Shown piece by piece: positions 14,401 through 27,615 of a stretch of 64,000 nt of DNA (position 1 is the stretch's first letter; each line of letters starts with the position of its first letter). A program made the translations under genes and the position numbers. The DNA is from Aphrophora alni. Lineage: Eukaryota > Arthropoda > Insecta > Hemiptera > Aphrophoridae. Location of the stretch: NCBI GenBank assembly GCA_963513935.1, contig OY740777.1, forward strand, positions 16,897,271 through 16,961,270. Direction: 5' to 3'. The notes under the pieces were generated by a model that saw only the letters and a list, made by a program, of their open reading frames with translations, did no database searches and was not told where the DNA came from.

Positions 14401-17400
14401 TTCAATTCTGCATCTATTGATGTCCATATCATTGGTATTGTTAAATGTTGAAATTTGTACAAAAAAATAGATAAAAATGAAAAAATATTTAAAATTTTGA
14501 AATTTCATTAGCACCCCTCGACTCCAAATTTAATTCTGCTACTATTAAGCTATAGAACCATTCAAAAATCAAAAACTCACTTTTTCGCCTAAAAAAACAG
14601 CAAGGGGGGTACCTTGCCATTTTGCAAAGTTGGAAAATTGCCTGTTTTCACGAGTTAATTACTCGGATACTATAAGAGAATTTTTCTAAATGAAAACACC
14701 ATAGGAAAATTTCAACTTTCTTCTTTCATCATGTAAAATTTGATATCATTACGACGTATAGTTATGGAGCTACAGGCGATTTAAAAAGGTATTGCAAGTG
14801 GCGAAACGGGAAATGTTAAAATCTGGTATTTTTATTAACGTATAAATTGCAATAACTCTTAAACCATTTGAGATGTCAAAGTGATTTTTTCAGGGTTTAC
14901 TCTCCTTTCAATTCTGCATCTATTGATACCCATATCATTGGTTTAAAACAATTTTGATCTTTTTTGAAAAACTTTTAAACTGCAATTACTCGTAAACCCT
15001 TTGAGATTTTAAAGTGTCTTTTTCAGGGTTTACTCTCCTTTCAATTCTGCATCTATTGATGTGCATATCATTGGTATTGTTAAATGTTGAAATTTGTACA
15101 AAAAAATAGATAGAAATGAAAAAATATTTAAAATTTTGAAATTTCATTAGCACCCCTCGACTCCAAATTTATTTCTGCTACTATTAAGCTATAGAAACAT
15201 TCAAAAATCAAAAACTCACTTTTTCGCCTAAAAAAACAGCAAGGGGGGGTACCTTGCCATTTTGCAAAGTTGGAAAATTGCCTGTTTTCACGAGTTAATT
15301 ACTCGGATACTATAAGAGATATTTTCTAATTGAAAACACCATAGGAAAAATTCAACTTTCTTCTTTCCTCATGTTAAATTTGATATCATTACGATGTATA
15401 GTTATGGAGCTACAGGCGATTTAAAAAGGTATTGCAAGTGGCGAAACGGGAAATGTTAAACACTTGTATTTTTATTAACGTATAAATTGCAATAACTCTT
15501 AAACCATTTGAGATGTCAAAGTGATTTTTTCAGGGTTTACTCTCCTTTCAATTCTGCATCTATTGATACCCATATCATTGGTTTAAAACAATTTTGATCT
15601 TTTTTGAAAAACTTTTAAACTGCAATTACTCGTAAACCCTTTGAGATTTTAAAGTGTCTTTTTCAGGGTTTACTCTCCTTTCAATTCTGCATCTATTGAT
15701 GTGCATATCATTGGTATTGTTAAATGATGAAATTTGTACAAAAAAATAGATAAAAATGAAAAAAATATTTAAAATTTTGAAATTTCATTAGCACCTATCG
15801 ACTCCAAATTTAATTCTGCTACTATTAAGCTATAGAAACATTCAAAAATCAAAAACTCACTTTTTCGCCTAAAAAAACAGCAAGGGGGGTACCTTGCCAT
15901 TTTGCAAAGTTGGAAAATTGCCTGTTTTCACGAGTTAATTACTCGGATACTATAAGAGAATTTTTCTAAATGAAAACACCATAGGAAAATTTCAACTTTC
16001 TTCTTTCATCATGTAAAATTTGATATCATTACGACGTATAGTTATGGAGCTACAGGCGATTTAAAAAGGTATTGCAAGTGGCGAAACGGGAAATGTTAAA
16101 ATCTGGTATTTTTATTAACGTATAAATTGCAATAACTCTTAAACCATTTGAGATGTCAAAGTGATTTTTTCAGGGTTTACTCTCCTTTCAATTCTGCATC
16201 TATTGATACCCATATCATTGGTTTAAAACAATTTTGATCTTTTTTGAAAAACTTTTAAACTGCAATTACTCGTAAACCCTTTGAGATTTTAAAGTGTCTT
16301 TTTCAGGGTTTACTCTCCTTTCAATTCTGCATCTATTGATGTGCATATCATTGGTATTGTTAAATGTTGAAATTTGTACAAAAAAATAGATAGAAATGAA
16401 AAAATATTTAAAATTTTGAAATTTCATTAGCACCCCTCGACTCCAAATTTAATTCTGCTACTATTAAGCTATAGAAACATTCAAAAATCAAAAACTCACT
16501 TTTTCGCCTAAAAAAACAGCAAGGGGGGTGGGTACCTTGCCATTTTGCAAAGTTGGAAAATTGCCTGTTTTCACGAGTTAATTACTCGGATACTATAAGA
16601 GATATTTTCTAAATGAAAACACCATAGGAAAATTTCAACTTTCTTCTTTCATCATGTAAAATTTGATATCATTACGACGTATAGTTATGGAGCTACAGGC
16701 GATTTAAAAAGGTATTGCAAGTGGCGAAACGGGAAATGTTAAAATCTGGTATTTTTATTAACGTATAAATTGCAATAACTCTTAAACCATTTGAGATGTC
16801 AAAGTGATTTTTTCAGGGTTTACTCTCCTTTCAATTCTGCATCTATTGATACCCATATCATTGGTTTAAAACAATTTTGATCTTTTTTGAAAAACTTTTA
16901 AACTGCAATTACTCGTAAACCCTTTGAGATTTTAAAGTGTCTTTTTCAGGGTTTACTCTCCTTTCAATTCTGCATCTATTGATGTCCATATCATTGGTAT
17001 TGTTAAATGTTGAAATTTGTACAAAAAAATAGATAAAAATGAAAAAATATTTAAAATTTTGAAATTTCATTAGCACCTATCGACTCCAAATTTAATTCTG
17101 CTACTATTAAGCTATAGAAACATTCAAAAATCAAAAACTCACTTTTTCGCCTAAAAAAACAGCAAGGGGGGTACCTTGCCATTTTGCAAAGTTGGAAAAT
17201 TGCCTGTTTTCACGAGTTAATTACTCGGATACTATAAGAGAATTTTTCTAAATGAAAACACCATAGGAAAATTTCAACTTTCTTCTTTCATCATGTAAAA
17301 TTTGATATCATTACGACGTATAGTTATGGAGCTACAGGCGATTTAAAAAGGTATTGCAAGTGGCGAAACGGGAAATGTTAAAATCTGGTATTTTTATTAA

Positions 17401-18027
17401 CGTATAAATTGCAATAACTCTTAAACCATTTGAGATGTCAAAGTGATTTTTTCAGGGTTTACTCTCCTTTCAATTCTGCATCTATTGATACCCATATCAT
17501 TGGTTTAAAACAATTTTGATCTTTTTTGAAAAACGTTTAAACTGCAATTACTCGTAAACCCTTTGAGATTTTAAAGTGTCTTTTTCAGGGTTTACTCTCC
17601 TTTCAATTCTGCATCTATTGATGTGCATATCATTGGTATTGTTAAATGTTGAAATTTGTACAAAAAAATAGATAGAAATGAAAAAATATTTAAAATTTTG
17701 AAATTTCATTAGCACCCCTCGACTCCAAATTTATTTCTGCTACTATTAAGCTATAGAAACATTCAAAAATCAAAAACTCACTTTTTCGCCTAAAAAAACA
17801 GCAAGGGGGGTACCTTGCCATTTTGCAAAGTTGGAAAATTGCCTGTTTTCACGAGTTAATTACTCGGATACTATAAGAGATATTTTCTAATTGAAAACAC
17901 CATAGGAAAAATTCAACTTTCTTCTTTCCTCATGTTAAATTTGATATCATTACGATGTATAGTTATGGAGCTACAGGCGATTTAAAAAGGTATTGCAAGT
18001 GGCGAAACGGGAAATGTTAAACACTTG
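8440..18027. repeat. Higher-order repeat block of 15 monomers, copy 1 (9,588 bp)
   Basis: Rare monomer variants in this block recur exactly 9,588 bp further on: tagctcccctcg (10034 and 19622 region), the T-deleted tattttattaacg (13550 and 23138), gtgttttttgcaggg with gatacacatatc (14243 and 23831), ggggggtgggtacc (16524 and 26112) and aaaacgtttaaac (17530 and 27118). Monomer lengths also match in order across the two blocks (635, 639, 640, 639, 641, ...). The left breakpoint lies within the monomer starting at 8283, between the class-specific aaaatctgg and the variant cctttt at about 8518, so the edges are known only to within ~90 bp. Confidence 0.9.
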
Positions 18028-21000
18028 TATTTTTATTAACGTATAAATTGCAATAACTCTTAAACCATTTGAGATGTCAAAGTGATTTTTTCAGGGTTTA
18101 CTCTCCTTTTAATTCTGCATCTATTGATACCCATATCATTGGTTTAAAACAATTTTGATCTTTTTTGAAAAACTTTTAAACTGCAATTACTCGTAAACCC
18201 TTTGAGATTTTAAAGTGTCTTTTTCAGGGTTTACTCTCCTTTCAATTCTGCATCTATTGATGTCCATATCATTGGTATTGTTAAATGTTGAATATGTACA
18301 AAAAAATAGATAAAAATGAAAAAATATTTAAAATTTTGAAATTTCATTAGCACCCCTCGACTCCAAATTTAATTCTGCTACTATTAAGCTATAGAACCAT
18401 TCAAAAATCAAAAACTCACTTTTTCGCCTAAAAAAACAGCAAGGGGGGTACCTTGCCATTTTGCAAAGTTGGAAAATTGCCTGTTTTCACGAGTTAATTA
18501 CTCGGATACTATAAGAGATATTTTCTAAATGAAAACACCATAGGAAAATTTCAACTTTCTTCTTTCATCATGTAAAATTTGATATCATTACGACGTATAG
18601 TTATGGAGCTACAAGCGATTTAAAAAGGTATTGCAAGTGGCGAAACGGGAAATGTTAAAATCTGGTATTTTTATTAACGTATAAATTGCAATAACTCTTA
18701 AACCATTTGAGATGTCAAAGTGATTTTTTCAGGGTTTACTCTCCTTTCAATTCTGCATCTATTGATACCCATATCATTGGTTTAAAACAATTTTGATCTT
18801 TTTTGAAAAACTTTTAAACTGCAATTACTCGTAAACCCTTTGAGATTTTAAAGTGTCTTTTTCAGGGTTTACTCTCCTTTCAATTCTGCATCTATTGATG
18901 TGCATATCATTGGTATTGTTAAATGTTGAAATTTGTACAAAAAATAGATAAAAATGAAAAAATATTTAAAATTTTGAAATTTCATTAGCACCCCTCGACT
19001 CCAAATTTAATTCTGCTACTATTAAGCTATAGAAACATTCAAAAATCAAAAACTCACTTTTTCGCCTAAAAAACAGCAAGGGGGACCTTGCCATTTTGCA
19101 AAGTTGGAAAATTGCCTGTTTTCACGAGTTAATTACTCGGATACTATAAGAGATATTTTCTAATTGAAAACACCATAGGAAAATTTCAACTTTCTTCTTT
19201 CATCATGTAAAATTTGATATCATTACGACGTATAGTTATGGAGCTACAGGCGATTTAAAAAGGTATTGCAAGTGGCGAAACGGGAAATGTTAAAATCTGG
19301 TATTTTTATTAACGTATAAATTGCAATAACTCTTAAACCATTTGAGATGTCAAAGTGATTTTTTCAGGGTTTACTCTCCTTTCAATTCTGCATCTATTGA
19401 TACCCATATCATTGGTTTAAAACAATTTTGATCTTTTTTGAAAAACTTTTAAACTGCAATTACTCGTAAACCCTTTGAGATTTTAAAGTGTCTTTTTCAG
19501 GGTTTACTCTCCTTTCAATTCTGCATCTATTGATGTGCATATCATTGGTATTGTTAAATGTTGAAATTTGTACAAAAAAATAGATAGAAATGAAAAAATA
19601 TTTAAAATTTTGAAATTTCATTAGCTCCCCTCGACTCCAAATTTAATTCTGCTACTATTAAGCTATAGAAACATTCAAAAATCAAAAACTCACTTTTTCG
19701 CCTAAAAAAACAGCAAGGGGGGTACCTTGCCATTTTGCAAAGTTGGAAAATTGCCTGTTTTCACGAGTTAATTACTCGGATACTATAAGAGATATTTTCT
19801 AATTGAAAACACCATAGGAAAAATTCAACTTTCTTCTTTCCTCATGTTAAATTTGATATCATTACGATGTATAGTTATGGAGCTACAGGCGATTTAAAAA
19901 GGTATTGCAAGTGGCGAAACGGGAAATGTTAAACACTTGTATTTTTATTAACGTATAAATTGCAATAACTCTTAAACCATTTGAGATGTCAAAGTGATTT
20001 TTTCAGGGTTTACTCTCCTTTCAATTCTGCATCTATTGATACCCATATCATTGGTTTAAAACAATTTTGATCTTTTTTGAAAAACTTTTAAACTGCAATT
20101 ACTCGTAAACCCTTTGAGATTTTAAAGTGTCTTTTTCAGGGTTTACTCTCCTTTCAATTCTGCATCTATTGATGTGCATATCATTGGTATTGTTAAATGA
20201 TGAAATTTGTACAAAAAAATAGATAAAAATGAAAAAAATATTTAAAATTTTGAAATTTCATTAGCACCTATCGACTCCAAATTTAATTCTGCTACTATTA
20301 AGCTATAGAAACATTCAAAAATCAAAAACTCACTTTTTCGCCTAAAAAAACAGCAAGGGGGGTACCTTGCCATTTTGCAAAGTTGGAAAATTGCCTGTTT
20401 TCACGAGTTAATTACTCGGATACTATAAGAGAATTTTTCTAAATGAAAACACCATAGGAAAATTTCAACTTTCTTCTTTCATCATGTAAAATTTGATATC
20501 ATTACGACGTATAGTTATGGAGCTACAGGCGATTTAAAAAGGTATTGCAAGTGGCGAAACGGGAAATGTTAAAATCTGGTATTTTTATTAACGTATAAAT
20601 TGCAATAACTCTTAAACCATTTGAGATGTCAAAGTGATTTTTTCAGGGTTTACTCTCCTTTCAATTCTGCATCTATTGATACCCATATCATTGGTTTAAA
20701 ACAATTTTGATCTTTTTTGAAAAACTTTTAAACTGCAATTACTCGTAAACCCTTTGAGATTTTAAAGTGTCTTTTTCAGGGTTTACTCTCCTTTCAATTC
20801 TGCATCTATTGATGTGCATATCATTGGTATTGTTAAATGTTGAAATTTGTACAAAAAAATAGATAGAAATGAAAAAATATTTAAAATTTTGAAATTTCAT
20901 TAGCACCCCTCGACTCCAAATTTAATTCTGCTACTATTAAGCTATAGAAACATTCAAAAATCAAAAACTCACTTTTTCGCCTAAAAAAACAGCAAGGGGG

Positions 21001-24000
21001 GTACCTTGCCATTTTGCAAAGTTGGAAAATTGCCTGTTTTCACGAGTTAATTACTCGGATACTATAAGAGATATTTTCTAAATGAAAACACCATAGGAAA
21101 ATTTCAACTTTCTTCTTTCATCATGTAAAATTTGATATCATTACGACGTATAGTTATGGAGCTACAGGCGATTTAAAAAGGTATTGCAAGTGGCGAAACG
21201 GGAAATGTTAAAATCTGGTATTTTTATTAACGTATAAATTGCAATAACTCTTAAACCATTTGAGATGTCAAAGTGATTTTTTCAGGGTTTACTCTCCTTT
21301 CAATTCTGCATCTACTGATACCCATATCATTGGTTTAAAACAATTTTGATCTTTTTTGAAAAACTTTTAAACTGCAATTACTCGTAAACCCTTTGAGATT
21401 TTAAAGTGTCTTTTTCAGGGTTTACTCTCCTTTCAATTCTGCATCTATTGATGTCCATATCATTGGTATTGTTAAATGTTGAAATTTGTACAAAAAAATA
21501 GATAAAAATGAAAAAATATTTAAAATTTTGAAATTTCATTAGCACCCCTCGACTCCAAATTTAATTCTGCTACTATTAAGCTATAGAACCATTCAAAAAT
21601 CAAAAACTCACTTTTTCGCCTAAAAAAACAGCAAGGGGGGGGTACCTTGCCATTTTGCAAAGTTGGAAAATTGCCTGTTTTCACGAGTTAATTACTCGGA
21701 TACTATAAGAGATATTTTCTAAATGAAAACACCATAGGAAAATTTCAACTATCTTCTTTCATCATGTAAAATTTGATATCATTACGACGTATAGTTATGG
21801 AGCTACAAGCGATTTAAAAAGGTATTGCAAGTGGCGAAACGGGAAATGTTAAAATCTGGTATTTTTATTAACGTATAAATTGCAATAACTCTTAAACCAT
21901 TTGAGATGTCAAAGTGATTTTTTCAGGGTTTACTCTCCTTTCAATTCTGCATCTATTGATACCCATATCATTGGTTTAAAACAATTTTGATCTTTTTTGA
22001 AAAACTTTTAAACTGCAATTACTCGTAAACCCTTTGAGATTTTAAAGTGTCTTTTTCAGGGTTTACTCTCCTTTCAATTCTGCATCTATTGATGTGCATA
22101 TCATTGGTATTGTTAAATGTTGAAATTTGTACAAAAAAATAGATAAAAATGAAAAAATATTTAAAATGTTGAAATTTCATTAGCACCTATCGACTCCAAA
22201 TTTAATTCTGCTACTATTAAGCTATAGAAACATTCAAAAATCAAAAACTCACTTTTTCGCCTAAAAAAACAGCAAGGGGGGTACCTTGCCATTTTGCAAA
22301 GTTGGAAAATTGCCTGTTTTCACGAGTTAATTACTCGGATACTATAAGAGATATTTTCTAAATGAAAACACCATAGGAAAATTTCAACTTTCTTCTTTCA
22401 TCATGTAAAATTTGATATCATTACGACGTATAGTTATGGAGCTACAAGCGATTTAAAAAGGTATTGCAAGTGGCGAAACGGGAAATGTTAAAATCTGGTA
22501 TTTTTATTAACGTATAAATTGCAATAACTCTTAAACCATTTGAGATGTCAAAGTGATTTTTGCAGGGTTTACTCTCCTTTCAATTCTGCATCTATTGATA
22601 CCCATATCATTGGTTTAAAACAATTTTGATCTTTTTTGAAAAACTTTTAAACTGCAATTACTCGTAAACCCTTTGAGATTTTAAAGTGTCTTTTTCAGGG
22701 TTTACTCTCCTTTCAATTCTGCATCTATTGATGTCCATATCATTGGTATTGTTAAATGTTGAAATTTGTACAAAAAAATAGATAAAAATGAAAAAATATT
22801 TAAAATTTTGAAATTTCATTAGCACCCCTCGACTCCAAATTTAATTCTGCTACTATTAAGCTATAGAACCATTCAAAAATCAAAAACTCACTTTTTCGCC
22901 TAAAAAAACAGCAAGGGGGGTACCTTGCCATTTTGCAAAGTTGGAAAATTGCCTGTTTTCACGAGTTAATTACTCGGATACTATAAGAGAATTTTTCTAA
23001 ATGAAAACACCATAGGAAAATTTCAACTTTCTTCTTTCATCATGTAAAATTTGATATCATTACGACGTATAGTTATGGAGCTACAGGCGATTTAAAAAGG
23101 TATTGCAAGTGGCGAAACGGGAAATGTTAAAATCTGGTATTTTATTAACGTATAAATTGCAATAACTCTTAAACCATTTGAGATGTCAAAGTGATTTTTT
23201 CAGGGTTTACTCTCCTTTCAATTCTGCATCTATTGATACCCATATCATTGGTTTAAAACAATTTTGATCTTTTTTGAAAAACTTTTAAACTGCAATTACT
23301 CGTAAACCCTTTGAGATTTTAAAGTGTCTTTTTCAGGGTTTACTCTCCTTTCAATTCTGCATCTATTGATGTGCATATCATTGGTATTGTTAAATGTTGA
23401 AATTTGTACAAAAAAATAGATAAAAATGAAAAAATATTTAAAATGTTGAAATTTCATTAGCACCTATCGACTCCAAATTTAATTCTGCTACTATTAAGCT
23501 ATAGAAACATTCAAAAATCAAAAACTCACTTTTTCGCCTAAAAAAACAGCAAGGGGGGTACCTTGCCATTTTGCAAAGTTGGAAAATTGCCTGTTTTCAC
23601 GAGTTAATTACTCGGATACTATAAGAGATATTTTCTAAATGAAAACACCATAGGAAAATTTCAACTTTCTTCTTTCATCATGTAAAATTTGATATCATTA
23701 CGACGTATAGTTATGGAGCTACAAGCGATTTAAAAAGGTATTGCAAGTGGCGAAACGGGAAATGTTAAAATCTGGTATTTTTATTAACGTATAAATTGCA
23801 ATAACTCTTAAACCATTTGAGATGTCAAAGTGTTTTTTGCAGGGTTTACTCTCCTTTCAATTCTGCATCTATTGATACACATATCATTGGTTTAAAACAA
23901 TTTTGATCTTTTTTGAAAAACTTTTAAACTGCAATTACTCGTAAACCCTTTGAGATTTTAAAGTGTCTTTTTCAGGGTTTACTCTCCTTTCAATTCTGCA

Positions 24001-27000
24001 TCTATTGATGTCCATATCATTGGTATTGTTAAATGTTGAAATTTGTACAAAAAAATAGATAAAAATGAAAAAATATTTAAAATTTTGAAATTTCATTAGC
24101 ACCCCTCGACTCCAAATTTAATTCTGCTACTATTAAGCTATAGAACCATTCAAAAATCAAAAACTCACTTTTTCGCCTAAAAAAACAGCAAGGGGGGTAC
24201 CTTGCCATTTTGCAAAGTTGGAAAATTGCCTGTTTTCACGAGTTAATTACTCGGATACTATAAGAGAATTTTTCTAAATGAAAACACCATAGGAAAATTT
24301 CAACTTTCTTCTTTCATCATGTAAAATTTGATATCATTACGACGTATAGTTATGGAGCTACAGGCGATTTAAAAAGGTATTGCAAGTGGCGAAACGGGAA
24401 ATGTTAAAATCTGGTATTTTTATTAACGTATAAATTGCAATAACTCTTAAACCATTTGAGATGTCAAAGTGATTTTTTCAGGGTTTACTCTCCTTTCAAT
24501 TCTGCATCTATTGATACCCATATCATTGGTTTAAAACAATTTTGATCTTTTTTGAAAAACTTTTAAACTGCAATTACTCGTAAACCCTTTGAGATTTTAA
24601 AGTGTCTTTTTCAGGGTTTACTCTCCTTTCAATTCTGCATCTATTGATGTGCATATCATTGGTATTGTTAAATGTTGAAATTTGTACAAAAAAATAGATA
24701 GAAATGAAAAAATATTTAAAATTTTGAAATTTCATTAGCACCCCTCGACTCCAAATTTATTTCTGCTACTATTAAGCTATAGAAACATTCAAAAATCAAA
24801 AACTCACTTTTTCGCCTAAAAAAACAGCAAGGGGGGGTACCTTGCCATTTTGCAAAGTTGGAAAATTGCCTGTTTTCACGAGTTAATTACTCGGATACTA
24901 TAAGAGATATTTTCTAATTGAAAACACCATAGGAAAAATTCAACTTTCTTCTTTCCTCATGTTAAATTTGATATCATTACGATGTATAGTTATGGAGCTA
25001 CAGGCGATTTAAAAAGGTATTGCAAGTGGCGAAACGGGAAATGTTAAACACTTGTATTTTTATTAACGTATAAATTGCAATAACTCTTAAACCATTTGAG
25101 ATGTCAAAGTGATTTTTTCAGGGTTTACTCTCCTTTCAATTCTGCATCTATTGATACCCATATCATTGGTTTAAAACAATTTTGATCTTTTTTGAAAAAC
25201 TTTTAAACTGCAATTACTCGTAAACCCTTTGAGATTTTAAAGTGTCTTTTTCAGGGTTTACTCTCCTTTCAATTCTGCATCTATTGATGTGCATATCATT
25301 GGTATTGTTAAATGATGAAATTTGTACAAAAAAATAGATAAAAATGAAAAAAATATTTAAAATTTTGAAATTTCATTAGCACCTATCGACTCCAAATTTA
25401 ATTCTGCTACTATTAAGCTATAGAAACATTCAAAAATCAAAAACTCACTTTTTCGCCTAAAAAAACAGCAAGGGGGGTACCTTGCCATTTTGCAAAGTTG
25501 GAAAATTGCCTGTTTTCACGAGTTAATTACTCGGATACTATAAGAGAATTTTTCTAAATGAAAACACCATAGGAAAATTTCAACTTTCTTCTTTCATCAT
25601 GTAAAATTTGATATCATTACGACGTATAGTTATGGAGCTACAGGCGATTTAAAAAGGTATTGCAAGTGGCGAAACGGGAAATGTTAAAATCTGGTATTTT
25701 TATTAACGTATAAATTGCAATAACTCTTAAACCATTTGAGATGTCAAAGTGATTTTTTCAGGGTTTACTCTCCTTTCAATTCTGCATCTATTGATACCCA
25801 TATCATTGGTTTAAAACAATTTTGATCTTTTTTGAAAAACTTTTAAACTGCAATTACTCGTAAACCCTTTGAGATTTTAAAGTGTCTTTTTCAGGGTTTA
25901 CTCTCCTTTCAATTCTGCATCTATTGATGTGCATATCATTGGTATTGTTAAATGTTGAAATTTGTACAAAAAAATAGATAGAAATGAAAAAATATTTAAA
26001 ATTTTGAAATTTCATTAGCACCCCTCGACTCCAAATTTAATTCTGCTACTATTAAGCTATAGAAACATTCAAAAATCAAAAACTCACTTTTTCGCCTAAA
26101 AAAACAGCAAGGGGGGTGGGTACCTTGCCATTTTGCAAAGTTGGAAAATTGCCTGTTTTCACGAGTTAATTACTCGGATACTATAAGAGATATTTTCTAA
26201 ATGAAAACACCATAGGAAAATTTCAACTTTCTTCTTTCATCATGTAAAATTTGATATCATTACGACGTATAGTTATGGAGCTACAGGCGATTTAAAAAGG
26301 TATTGCAAGTGGCGAAACGGGAAATGTTAAAATCTGGTATTTTTATTAACGTATAAATTGCAATAACTCTTAAACCATTTGAGATGTCAAAGTGATTTTT
26401 TCAGGGTTTACTCTCCTTTCAATTCTGCATCTATTGATACCCATATCATTGGTTTAAAACAATTTTGATCTTTTTTGAAAAACTTTTAAACTGCAATTAC
26501 TCGTAAACCCTTTGAGATTTTAAAGTGTCTTTTTCAGGGTTTACTCTCCTTTCAATTCTGCATCTATTGATGTCCATATCATTGGTATTGTTAAATGTTG
26601 AAATTTGTACAAAAAAATAGATAAAAATGAAAAAATATTTAAAATTTTGAAATTTCATTAGCACCTATCGACTCCAAATTTAATTCTGCTACTATTAAGC
26701 TATAGAAACATTCAAAAATCAAAAACTCACTTTTTCGCCTAAAAAAACAGCAAGGGGGGTACCTTGCCATTTTGCAAAGTTGGAAAATTGCCTGTTTTCA
26801 CGAGTTAATTACTCGGATACTATAAGAGAATTTTTCTAAATGAAAACACCATAGGAAAATTTCAACTTTCTTCTTTCATCATGTAAAATTTGATATCATT
26901 ACGACGTATAGTTATGGAGCTACAGGCGATTTAAAAAGGTATTGCAAGTGGCGAAACGGGAAATGTTAAAATCTGGTATTTTTATTAACGTATAAATTGC

Positions 27001-27615
27001 AATAACTCTTAAACCATTTGAGATGTCAAAGTGATTTTTTCAGGGTTTACTCTCCTTTCAATTCTGCATCTATTGATACCCATATCATTGGTTTAAAACA
27101 ATTTTGATCTTTTTTGAAAAACGTTTAAACTGCAATTACTCGTAAACCCTTTGAGATTTTAAAGTGTCTTTTTCAGGGTTTACTCTCCTTTCAATTCTGC
27201 ATCTATTGATGTGCATATCATTGGTATTGTTAAATGTTGAAATTTGTACAAAAAAATAGATAGAAATGAAAAAATATTTAAAATTTTGAAATTTCATTAG
27301 CACCCCTCGACTCCAAATTTATTTCTGCTACTATTAAGCTATAGAAACATTCAAAAATCAAAAACTCACTTTTTCGCCTAAAAAAACAGCAAGGGGGGTA
27401 CCTTGCCATTTTGCAAAGTTGGAAAATTGCCTGTTTTCACGAGTTAATTACTCGGATACTATAAGAGATATTTTCTAATTGAAAACACCATAGGAAAAAT
27501 TCAACTTTCTTCTTTCCTCATGTTAAATTTGATATCATTACGATGTATAGTTATGGAGCTACAGGCGATTTAAAAAGGTATTGCAAGTGGCGAAACGGGA
27601 AATGTTAAACACTTG
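18028..27615. repeat. Higher-order repeat block of 15 monomers, copy 2 (9,588 bp)
   Basis: This is the tandem partner of the block at 8440-18027. At every diagnostic site checked it carries the same variant, including monomers with 7 or 8 G in the G tract (24829 and 21635) that match those at 15241 and 12047. The right breakpoint lies in the monomer starting at 27459, after its aaacacttg and before its normal cctttcaattc. No difference between the two blocks was seen at the sites compared, so the duplication looks very recent or is an assembly effect. Confidence 0.9.
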
